The notes beneath the pieces are model-generated. The model had not been told where the DNA came from. It searched no databases and saw only the letters and a list, made by a program, of their open reading frames with translations. A stretch of DNA of 46,097 nucleotides from a bacterium. GTDB taxonomy: Bacteria > UBP6 > UBA1177. Position 1 is the stretch's first letter; each line of letters begins with the position of its first letter. The stretch lies in the NCBI GenBank assembly GCA_017405875.1, contig JAFQZM010000034.1, positions 1-46,097 on the forward strand. Direction: 5' to 3'. Below are positions 39,270 through 46,097 of this stretch, one piece after another. Both the position numbers and the translations under genes were made by a program.

Positions 39270-40673
39270 TTATGCCTCTGCCTTTGCTTCTTCTTTCTGA
39301 GCTTGTGCAACTTCTTTCTGAGCTTCTTCAGGTGCATTGTCCTGAGTGAGCGTTCTCTTGAGTGCGACTACCGCGATCGGGCTGATGATAGCGAGAGCGA
39401 AGTAGATCATCCACATAAATTCAGGGCTTTCGAGGTATTCGATGTTTCCTGTTTCGATCTTAGCCTTGACGCCGTCGTAGCATAGACTTGCGATAAGAAG
39501 TCCCGAAACGAAGCCGTTTATAGGCCTTGCGATGAACATCGGAAGAGCCGAAAGACCCATGTAGGAAGCAACTTTATCCTTCGGAGCGACAGATGCGACG
39601 TATTCGGTGAATCTGGGCGAGAAAATAAGTTCACCGACTGCGAAAACGAGGATCTGTGCGATGATTACGAATCTGTAAGCCTGGTCAAGGTTGTTGATTC
39701 CGGGGATTGCAAGGAACCATTCGCCCGGGAATGCAAGGAAAAGAAGCGAAAGAGCCGAAAGGGTCATACCTACGACCAGAAGTTTTACGATGTTGAATTT
39801 GCCGATGAAATTCATCGTAAGTGCAAGACCGACCGTGATGATGAGCGGGTTGAGCGAGTTTACTGCACCGAGCTGGAAGTCAGCGAACATCGTTCTAAGG
39901 TAATACTTCGGCATAACCATCGTCTGGTGTGTGAAAACGAGACGGACGCCGAGAGTGAGGCAGAGGAAAAGAACGAGTTTCTGGAAAGCTTTTTCCTTCC
40001 AGACTTCAGCGAAGATTTTGAGCGGGGTTTTGACTTCGCCGCTGCCATCGTCTTCGTCTTTTTCTTCCATATTGTCTTCATTGATAAGGAAAGCGCAGAG
40101 GAAGCATACTGCACTCATTACGAAACCGAACGTGAAAATCGCAAGGTTTCCTTTGACAGGGCCGAGCGCGTTTCTGAAACCGTCGCAAACTGCAACGCCT
40201 GCAAGCATTGCGCCGATGTTCATGATGAGGTAGTAAAGGTTGAAACCCTTACCGCGGTTGTCCTTGTTCGTGAAGTGACGCAGAGCCGTGCTTGTGATCG
40301 TGACAAGCATTGCCGTGCCGAGTGCCATGATGAAAAGAAGTCCGCCGATCGAATACTGAAGGAGCTTGCCTTCCATGAGACCGGGGAAAACGCCCATTCC
40401 GAGACGGCTCACCATGAGCAGGATCGTCGCGAAAATGAAAGATTTCTTGTCGCCGATAACGTCACAGATCGAGCCGACCGTGAACATGAAAGCGGTGATG
40501 AACAGGAAGAAATAGCCCTGCCAAGCACCTGCTTCGTAGTCGCTGAAACCTACGTTGTCGGTGAGGAACATCGAAAGAATGATGATAACCGAGAAATAAG
40601 AAAGACCGTCAAAGAACTGGATGGCGTTGACCAACCAGAACTCTTTGTTGAAACCACCTAAAGTTTTTGCCAT
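39270..40673 (-). CDS. MFS transporter, POT (oligopeptide:proton symporter)-like
   Basis: A 467-residue inner membrane protein with about twelve helices. 'GGFNKEFWLVNAIQFFDGLS', 'GSICDVIGDKKSF' (the A-like loop of the major facilitator superfamily) and 'GFNLYYLIMNIGAMLAGV' resemble the proton-dependent oligopeptide transporter group, although the classical ExxERFxYY motif is not seen. A central acidic loop ('NMEEKDEDDGSGEVKTP') joins the two halves. The tail is Ala/Glu/Lys-rich. A strong AAGGAGGTG site precedes ATG 40673. Peptide substrate is plausible, not proved. Confidence 0.75.
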   Translation of the reverse strand: MAKTLGGFNKEFWLVNAIQFFDGLSYFSVIIILSMFLTDNVGFSDYEAGAWQGYFFLFITAFMFTVGSICDVIGDKKSFIFATILLMVSRLGMGVFPGLMEGKLLQYSIGGLLFIMALGTAMLVTITSTALRHFTNKDNRGKGFNLYYLIMNIGAMLAGVAVCDGFRNALGPVKGNLAIFTFGFVMSAVCFLCAFLINEDNMEEKDEDDGSGEVKTPLKIFAEVWKEKAFQKLVLFLCLTLGVRLVFTHQTMVMPKYYLRTMFADFQLGAVNSLNPLIITVGLALTMNFIGKFNIVKLLVVGMTLSALSLLFLAFPGEWFLAIPGINNLDQAYRFVIIAQILVFAVGELIFSPRFTEYVASVAPKDKVASYMGLSALPMFIARPINGFVSGLLIASLCYDGVKAKIETGNIEYLESPEFMWMIYFALAIISPIAVVALKRTLTQDNAPEEAQKEVAQAQKEEAKAEA

Positions 40674-40788
40674 AAAACACCTCCTTAAAAAAAACGGCGC
40701 AGTTTCCACAAAAATCGTCTTTAAGTCAAAAAAAATGTTTGAAGCAACCTAATATAAGAATTTTTTATGAGATTCGGGGCGGTTTTAT

Positions 40789-42180
40789 TTAGAATTCCGC
40801 GTTTTTCGGAGTTCTCGGGAATGGTATGACGTCACGGATATTCTGCATTCCGGTGATGTACATTATCATGCGCTCAAAGCCGAGACCGTAGCCTGCATGC
40901 GGGTTCGAGCCGAATCTGCGGAGATCAAGATACCACCAGTAATCCTCTTTTTTGAGGCCGAGTTCTTCGATCCTCTTGAGAAGTCTGTCGTAGCGTTCTT
41001 CTCTCTGGCTTCCGCCGATGATTTCGCCTACGCCCGGAACGAGCAGATCCATCGCCGCAACGGTCTTGTTGTCCTCGTTCATCCTCATGTAGAAAGCCTT
41101 GATTTCTTTCGGATAGTCGATGACGAAAACCGGTTTTTTGAGCAGTTCTTCGGTGATGTATCTTTCGTGCTCGGTCTGGAGGTCGCAGCCCCATTCGACC
41201 GGATATTCGAACTGTTTGCCAGACTTTTTGAGAAGTTCGATGGCTTCGGTGTAGGTGATCTTGCCGAACTCGGAATCTTTAATGAAATTCAGCCTTTCGA
41301 GCAAAGTCTTGTCAACGAAGCTGTTGAAAAATTCCATCTCTTCGGGTGCTTTTTCAAGGACGAAGTTGATGATGTACTTGACCATATCTTCAGCAAGTTT
41401 CATGTCGTCGTGAAGGTCTGCGAAAGCGATTTCCGGTTCGATCATCCAGAATTCGCTCGCATGACGCTGAGTGTATGAGTTTTCGGCTCTGAAAGTGGGG
41501 CCGAAAGTATAGACGTTTCTGAATGCCGCGCAGTAGTTTTCAACGGCAAGCTGGCCTGAAACGGTGAGGTTCGTTGCCTTTCCGAAGAAATCTTCGCCGT
41601 AGTTTATGCTGCCGTCGTCTTTCTTCGGCAGGTTGTTGAAATCCAGAGTCGTGACCTGGAACATTTCGCCTGCACCTTCGCAGTCGCTGCCCGTGATTAT
41701 CGGAGTGTGAACGTAAACGAAGCCTCTTTCCTGAAAGAACGAGTGGATCGCGAAAGCGACAAGGCTGCGGATCCTGAAAACGGCGTTGTATATGTTCGCT
41801 CTCGGTCTCAAGTGGGCGATCGTCCTCATATATTCAAGGGTGTGTCTCTTTTTCTGAAGCGGGAAGTCCTCGTCGCTCGTGCCGACAACTTCTACTTTTT
41901 CGGCTTTGATCTCGAAGGGCTGCTTGTCGCCTGCGCTTTCAACGACTTTTCCTTCAACTCTGACTGCGCTGCCCGTGCCGAGCTTCGTTATCTCTTTGTA
42001 ATTCGGAAGATCCGACTCGAAAACTATCTGAATATTTTTGAAAAACGAGCCGTCGTTGAGTTCGATGAAGCCGAAAGCGTTGCTTGCGCGGATCGTTCTG
42101 ACCCAGCCTGAAACCTCGACAACTTTGCCCATAAACTTTTCAGTTTCTCTGAAAATTGACTTTACAAGAACCTTTTCCAT
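40789..42180 (-). CDS. asnS: Asparaginyl-tRNA synthetase
   Basis: Charges tRNA-Asn with asparagine. The 463-residue class IIb enzyme has an N-terminal OB-fold anticodon domain (residues 15-105, '[20 protein letters not shown]'), motif 2 around '[20 protein letters not shown]', and motif 3 '[23 protein letters not shown]'. AsnRS rather than AspRS is indicated by '[20 protein letters not shown]' and '[11 protein letters not shown]'. The cell can thus charge Asn directly. The lipoprotein gene lies 84 bases upstream, with a promoter in between. Confidence 0.96.
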   Translation of the reverse strand: MEKVLVKSIFRETEKFMGKVVEVSGWVRTIRASNAFGFIELNDGSFFKNIQIVFESDLPNYKEITKLGTGSAVRVEGKVVESAGDKQPFEIKAEKVEVVGTSDEDFPLQKKRHTLEYMRTIAHLRPRANIYNAVFRIRSLVAFAIHSFFQERGFVYVHTPIITGSDCEGAGEMFQVTTLDFNNLPKKDDGSINYGEDFFGKATNLTVSGQLAVENYCAAFRNVYTFGPTFRAENSYTQRHASEFWMIEPEIAFADLHDDMKLAEDMVKYIINFVLEKAPEEMEFFNSFVDKTLLERLNFIKDSEFGKITYTEAIELLKKSGKQFEYPVEWGCDLQTEHERYITEELLKKPVFVIDYPKEIKAFYMRMNEDNKTVAAMDLLVPGVGEIIGGSQREERYDRLLKRIEELGLKKEDYWWYLDLRRFGSNPHAGYGLGFERMIMYITGMQNIRDVIPFPRTPKNAEF

Positions 42181-42216
42181 GTTTTTTCTCCATAAAAAAC
42201 TTTCAAAACGGGCGGT

Positions 42217-42244
42217 AATATAATCTCAAAACCGCGATTTTCAA
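42217..42244 (-). promoter_or_regulatory. Predicted promoter of asnS
   Basis: Minus-strand TTGAAA, 16 bases, TATATT, ending 36 bases before the start codon. Confidence 0.5.
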
Positions 42245-42264
42245 GTAAATTACATTTTGAAATA

Positions 42265-43314
42265 TTATTGAGGACAGTCCAGATCAATCCTGTTGACACA
42301 GGTCCATTTAGAGCCGTATTCTTCGTCTTCAACGCACAGACACCAGTCAATTTCAGTGATTCCGTCTGCACAGAGCCACTTCATTATGTCGCCTGTTTCT
42401 TTTTCCCAGCAACCGTAACAGCTCACCTCGTCTTCAACCCATTCACCGTCTGAACAGGATGCAGCCCTGCATTCACTGGAAATCTTGTCGCCTTCGTTGT
42501 ATTTTCTGCCTGAGCTGTCTTCGCACCCATGCTGTAATCCGTCTATTTCCACTACACCGTCGACTAAGATTTGAAACTGAACAGTTATTAAAGAATCCGC
42601 AGTTTTGAATGCGGCGGTATTTTCACCGGTGTCTATAGAAAAAGAAAGCCCTTTTTCCGCATTGTAAGAATAGATTTCAGCATAGTCGAGATCTGAAACA
42701 GAAGAGGAAATGTATCCTTCGTACGGGTGAAAAGAGACGGTTTTAAAAATTTCGTTGTCAGTTGGAAAATAAAAATCCGGACACTCTGCATAACAGTCGA
42801 CATCGCCGTAAACATAATAAATATCGCAGCCTGAAATCTGGGAAAGAGTTATCGAATCAGGGATGAAATCAGGACACGGAACCGATTCATTTTTTTCTTT
42901 ACACTTTTTTTTGAAAACTATTGTTGTTTCCTGCAGTTTTGGCAGAAGTTCATCCGGATCAAAATAGCAGTAGCTGTTAGAAAATCCTGATTCTCTGACG
43001 CAGTCGTCAAAAACCGAGCTTTCATCCCTCGTGAATGAAGTCGATCCGTAAGATTTTTTACCATTGCATGAGCCGCCGCCGGATGGAGGTTCTTCAGGAT
43101 CATCGTCCGGTTTTATGTTGCCGGAATTGTCATCGTCATTTGTCGTATCGGGATTGTCGGGAGTTATGTCGCCGTCGTAGGTTTCAACAGTGTCAATGTC
43201 TGAATCGTTTGTTTCTTCAGAATCGGGATTTTCATTTTGTTTTTCGTTCTTTGAACTGCCGCACGCAATCAGAAACGACATTAAAATAATGCCGATAAAA
43301 AGGAGCTTTTTCAT
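42265..43314 (-). CDS. Acidic-linker cysteine-rich lipoprotein of unknown function
   Basis: A 349-residue lipoprotein, lipobox LIAC (Cys18, then Gly-Ser). Residues 25-80 are an Asp/Glu/Asn/Pro/Thr linker. The body has about 20 cysteines, including 'CNGKK', 'CPDFIPD', 'CDIYYVYGDVDCYAECPDFY', and a C-terminal part with 'CSDGEWVEDEVSCYGCWEKE' and 'CLCVEDEEYGSKWTCVN' that resembles small disulfide-bonded repeats. The four-cysteine module of the other lipoproteins is absent. ATG 43314 was chosen for its GGAGG site. It begins 16 bases after glgA and may be transcribed with it. Function unknown. Confidence 0.75.
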   Translation of the reverse strand: MKKLLFIGIILMSFLIACGSSKNEKQNENPDSEETNDSDIDTVETYDGDITPDNPDTTNDDDNSGNIKPDDDPEEPPSGGGSCNGKKSYGSTSFTRDESSVFDDCVRESGFSNSYCYFDPDELLPKLQETTIVFKKKCKEKNESVPCPDFIPDSITLSQISGCDIYYVYGDVDCYAECPDFYFPTDNEIFKTVSFHPYEGYISSSVSDLDYAEIYSYNAEKGLSFSIDTGENTAAFKTADSLITVQFQILVDGVVEIDGLQHGCEDSSGRKYNEGDKISSECRAASCSDGEWVEDEVSCYGCWEKETGDIMKWLCADGITEIDWCLCVEDEEYGSKWTCVNRIDLDCPQ

Positions 43315-43330
43315 TTTTGCCTCCAAGATG

Positions 43331-44779
43331 TCACGCTGTATAAATCTTCTCGTATTCTTTCGCCGAATTTTTCCAGCTGAAATCGCATTTCATCGCCGCT
43401 TTGCGCATAGCGGTGAAGTGTTTCGGACGGTCGAAGTAGGTGCTGACTGCCCAGCCGACGGTGTCGAAGATCGCATCGGGTGAGAGGTAGTCGAATTTGA
43501 AGCCCGTTCCGCTGCCGGTAGCTTCGTCATACTGCGTTATCGTATCAGCAAGTCCTCCGGTGTTGCGGACGATGGGAAGTGTGCCGTATTTAAGCGAATA
43601 GATCTGGTTGAGCCCGCACGGCTCGTAGCGTGACGGCATTATGAAAAAGTCGCTTCCTGCTTCGACTAAATGAGACATTTCATCGCTGTAGCCTGTGAAA
43701 CAGCCGACTTTTCCAGCTCTTTCGGCAGAAAGCCACTTGAAAAAGTTCTCTAAATCACTCTCTCCCGAGCCCATTACTGCAAACTGGACGAGCATCGAGT
43801 CAACGATTCGTTCGACTGTTTTTGCCAGAATATCGAGTCCTTTCTGGTGAGCGAAACGGCTCACAACACCGATGACGGGGATATTTTCATCTTCAAAAAG
43901 GCTGAAACGCTGCTGCAGAGCCTTTTTGCAGGCAACTTTTCCCTTGAAACTGCGCGCCGAATAGTTTTCAGGAATGGTTTTGTCAGTCTTCGGGTCCCAC
44001 ACCGAATAATCGACTCCGTTGAGGATTCCGATGTAGCGCTCTCCTTTGTTTCTGAGGTACGGCGCAAGGCCGTAGCTCTGCGATCCGTCGAGAGTCTCAG
44101 CCGCATATTTCGGGCTTACAGTCGTCACGAAATCGGCGAAATGGATGCCGCCTTTGAGAAAGTTGACTCTGCCGTAGTCTTCAAAAACGCCGCTGTTGAA
44201 ATATTTCCAGTCAAAACCGCAGTAATCCAGGCAGTCGGCGCCGTAGATCCCCTGATATCCGATATTGTGGATGGTAAGGACAGTCCTTGCTTTGTCGATC
44301 CCGCTTTCGCCCCAGTCCCAAGTCTTGACGTAGGCGCATACTGCCGCAGTCTGCCAGTCGTGAACGTGGATCACGTCAGGTCTGAAATCCATGTCGCGCA
44401 GAAGCTGGAGCGCGGCGCGGCTGAAAAAGGCGAAACGGTAGGGATTATCCTGAAAATCGTTGTTGAAACTGTCGCAGTAAATCCCTTCGCGCAGGAAGTA
44501 TTTGTTCGATTCAACGAAAAAAACTTCGACATTTTTGCTTAAATTACCTTTTTTGACCGAGCACCACTCTTCGATCCCGCAACCCATGTGGACGCACATT
44601 TCATCAAAAAACGTGCTGATCTCAAAGTCTTTCGAGCTCACAGCCTGATAGTAGGGCAGGATCACGACGACTTTGTGGCCGAGATCGGCAAGTGCCTGTG
44701 AGAGCGATCCGACGACATCGGCAAGTCCGCCCGTTTTTACGAAAGGATAGCATTCTGAAGCGATAAACGCGATTTTCAT
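43331..44779 (-). CDS. glgA: Glycogen (ADP-glucose starch) synthase
   Basis: Extends alpha-1,4-glucan chains from ADP-glucose; GT5 family, GT-B fold. The 482-residue protein starts with 'MKIAFIASECYPFVKTGGLADV', where KTGGLADV binds the nucleotide sugar. 'HVHDWQTAAV', 'LTIHNIGYQG', 'GILNGVDYSVWDP', 'VSRFAHQKGLD' and 'PSRYEPCGLNQIYSLKYGTL' are further family blocks. The start is preceded by GGGGG. With the phosphorylase at the end of the window it indicates glycogen storage. Confidence 0.96.
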   Translation of the reverse strand: MKIAFIASECYPFVKTGGLADVVGSLSQALADLGHKVVVILPYYQAVSSKDFEISTFFDEMCVHMGCGIEEWCSVKKGNLSKNVEVFFVESNKYFLREGIYCDSFNNDFQDNPYRFAFFSRAALQLLRDMDFRPDVIHVHDWQTAAVCAYVKTWDWGESGIDKARTVLTIHNIGYQGIYGADCLDYCGFDWKYFNSGVFEDYGRVNFLKGGIHFADFVTTVSPKYAAETLDGSQSYGLAPYLRNKGERYIGILNGVDYSVWDPKTDKTIPENYSARSFKGKVACKKALQQRFSLFEDENIPVIGVVSRFAHQKGLDILAKTVERIVDSMLVQFAVMGSGESDLENFFKWLSAERAGKVGCFTGYSDEMSHLVEAGSDFFIMPSRYEPCGLNQIYSLKYGTLPIVRNTGGLADTITQYDEATGSGTGFKFDYLSPDAIFDTVGWAVSTYFDRPKHFTAMRKAAMKCDFSWKNSAKEYEKIYTA

Positions 44780-44811
44780 GAATTTCCCCCTTAAGACGAC
44801 AATAACGCAAA

Positions 44812-44839
44812 ATTATAGGCGAAATCGTGAAAAAGGCAA
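44812..44839 (-). promoter_or_regulatory. Predicted promoter of glgA
   Basis: Minus-strand TTGCCT, 16 bases, perfect TATAAT, ending 32 bases before the start codon; back to back with the rightward GT2 promoter (10 bases between). Confidence 0.6.
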
Positions 44840-44849
44840 TACATAAAAT

Positions 44850-44877
44850 TTGCCAAGCGTTCAGTATCAGCTAAAAT
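44850..44877 (+). promoter_or_regulatory. Predicted promoter of the GT2 glycosyltransferase
   Basis: TTGCCA, 16 bases, TAAAAT, ending 24 bases before ATG 44902. Confidence 0.5.
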
Positions 44878-44901
44878 ATTCCGCTTTTTTGTGAGGATCT
44901 C

Positions 44902-45717
44902 ATGTCAGAGCCGCTTGTTTCAGTCATAATTCCTACTTTCAACCGCGCAAAAGTCGTCGGGCGCGCAGTAAATTCAGTGTTGAACCAGACTTTTAAGGAT
45001 TTCGAGTGCATTGTCGTCGATGACGGCTCAACTGATGAAACAGATTCGGTTCTGAGTGGATTTGCCGATAAAATCAAAGTGGTAAAAACTGAAAACCGAG
45101 GTGTTTCAGCTGCGAGAAATCTTGGCGCAAAGCTCTCAATAGGAAAGTATATCGCGTTTTTAGACAGCGACGACGAGTGGGAAGCGCAGAAACTGCAGAA
45201 ACAGCTTGATTTCATGCAGAAAAGCGGTTTCCGCATAACGCAAACCGACGAAACGTGGGTAAGAAACGGAAAATTCGTAAATAAATCAACTAAATACATT
45301 CGTCCGAGCGGCGATATTTTTTACAACTGTCTTGAAGTGTGCGCCGTCACTCCGAGCAGTGTGATGATGGAAAAAACGCTTTTTTTCGAATACGGCGGCT
45401 TTGACGAAACAATTCCAGTCTGCGAAGACTACGACCTGTGGCTCAGAATGTCTCTCAAAGAAAAATTCGGTCTAATTGACGAGCCTCTCATCATAAAATA
45501 CGGCGGAAACGCTGACCAGCTTTCAAATTCTGCGTGTCTCGATAAATACAGAATAATCAGTCTTTTCAATATGTTGCATAAAAACGCCGCGTTGAGTGAC
45601 GAAAAGAAAAAAGCTCTTGAAGAAGTTCTTGCAAAAAAAGTGAAAATCTATTCCGAAGGTGCAAGAAAAAGAGGAAAATTCGATGAAGCGGATTGGGCTG
45701 AAGGGCTTTTGAATTAG
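44902..45717 (+). CDS. Family 2 glycosyltransferase
   Basis: A 271-residue GT-A fold enzyme transferring a sugar from a nucleotide donor to an unknown acceptor, probably surface polysaccharide. The N-terminal 'VSVIIPTFNRAKVVGRAVNS' block, 'VVDDGSTDETDSV', 'NRGVSAARNLGA' and the metal-binding 'FLDSDDEW' are all present, and 'FDETIPVCEDYDLWLRM' carries the ED base. No membrane helix is seen. GAGGA precedes the start. Its stop overlaps the end of the convergent glgP by 4 bases. The linkage to the glycogen genes may be only positional. Confidence 0.92.
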   Translation: MSEPLVSVIIPTFNRAKVVGRAVNSVLNQTFKDFECIVVDDGSTDETDSVLSGFADKIKVVKTENRGVSAARNLGAKLSIGKYIAFLDSDDEWEAQKLQKQLDFMQKSGFRITQTDETWVRNGKFVNKSTKYIRPSGDIFYNCLEVCAVTPSSVMMEKTLFFEYGGFDETIPVCEDYDLWLRMSLKEKFGLIDEPLIIKYGGNADQLSNSACLDKYRIISLFNMLHKNAALSDEKKKALEEVLAKKVKIYSEGARKRGKFDEADWAEGLLN

Positions 45718-46097
45718 TCGATTTCGACTTTTACCGGTTTGATGTTCCAGATATCTTCGGCGTATTCGCGGATCGTTCTGTCGGATGAGAATTTGCCGCT
45801 TCTCGCGGTGTTGAGGATCGACATTTTTGTCCAAGCGGTCTTGTCGAGATAGAATTTTTCGACTTTATCCTGCATATCGACGTATGAGCGGTAGTCGGCA
45901 AGCAGCATGTAGTTGTCGCCGTAGTTGACCAAGTCATCGTAAAGCCTTGAAAATATTCCGGGTTCTGAGTTGAAATGGTCATTTTTGATCATGTCGAGAA
46001 CCTGTCTGAGTTCCGCATCTGATTCGTAATAGGTTCTCGGATTGTAGCCTGTCATCTTCATTTCGCTTACTTCATTCGCCTTGAGCCCGAAAATGAA
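45714..46097 (-). CDS. glgP: Glycogen phosphorylase, C-terminal end (cut by window edge)
   Basis: The last 127 residues of a GT35 phosphorylase. From the window edge it reads 'FIFGLKANEV', then 'YYESDAELRQVLDMI', 'MLLADYRSYVDMQDKVEKFY' and 'WTKMSILNTARSGKFSSDRT' followed by 'IREYAEDIW', the standard end of the family. The open frame runs out of the window without a start, so most of the gene, with the PLP lysine, lies beyond. It releases glucose 1-phosphate from glycogen and pairs with GlgA in storage and use. Convergent with the GT2 gene, overlapping by 4 bases. Confidence 0.93.
   Translation of the reverse strand, partial: FIFGLKANEVSEMKMTGYNPRTYYESDAELRQVLDMIKNDHFNSEPGIFSRLYDDLVNYGDNYMLLADYRSYVDMQDKVEKFYLDKTAWTKMSILNTARSGKFSSDRTIREYAEDIWNIKPVKVEID

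Noticed and set aside
44780-44901. tRNA or small RNA in the glgA/GT2 divergent gap
   Set aside because: No cloverleaf or stable hairpin; the gap is accounted for by two back-to-back promoters.

Overview
The window is a gene-dense bacterial chromosome segment. About 40 protein genes fill almost all of it and no gap reaches 300 bases. I see no rRNA, tRNA, insertion sequence, phage gene or CRISPR array. The cell is Gram-negative: there are nine lipobox lipoproteins, a large signal-peptide beta-barrel protein and periplasmic thioredoxin-like proteins. Acidic linkers, MopE-type 'GIDDDCNG' motifs, an IgGFc-binding-like domain, choice-of-anchor-L-like domains and a stand-alone PilZ protein of the TIGR02266 kind point to a Myxococcota or deltaproteobacteria-like lineage. 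That placement is inferred from protein style only.

Layout. Bases 127-510 end a thioredoxin-like gene. Bases 513-18946 are one long minus-strand block. Read in the direction of transcription it holds an IgGFc-binding-like lipoprotein, two paralogous MopE/anchor-L lipoproteins, an operon of khpA, a degenerate ApbE-fold membrane protein and rarA, another acidic lipoprotein, a LeuC-type dehydratase, a Bacteroidetes-like aspartate aminotransferase, a repeat-bearing outer membrane protein, a TPR lipoprotein, a small RecO-like protein, nadE, a GspE-N-like protein and an LPP20-like lipoprotein. Bases 19128-21011 (plus) carry GDP-fucose synthase and a YitT protein, converging on a patatin phospholipase. 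Bases 22125-30513 (plus) carry lon, panD, a PilZ protein, a one-helix protein, a CDF cation exporter, hslVU, a TSCPD protein and a lipoprotein. After a Lcl-domain lipoprotein and comF on the minus strand, bases 32688-38365 (plus) carry an ArnT-like glycosyltransferase, a TlpA thioredoxin, a TgpA-like transglutaminase and purC. The end holds an ankyrin protein, an MFS/POT transporter, asnS, a lipoprotein and glgA on the minus strand, a GT2 glycosyltransferase on the plus strand and the 3' end of glgP.

The genes combine housekeeping (NAD, purine, pantothenate, glycogen, tRNA charging), protein quality control (Lon and HslVU close together) and envelope building. The acidic lipoproteins share a front end (lipid anchor, acidic linker and, in four of them, a four-cysteine module) attached to unrelated C-terminal domains.

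The most unusual signal is not a gene. Four intergenic arrays at three loci are built from tandem 8-base units with different spellings but one skeleton, GNNA(T/C)NNC, so that CG recurs every 8 bases. Three of the four sit between perfect GC-rich inverted arms. Recognisable promoters in the window also mostly share a 16-base spacer between TTGnnn and TATAAT-like boxes.
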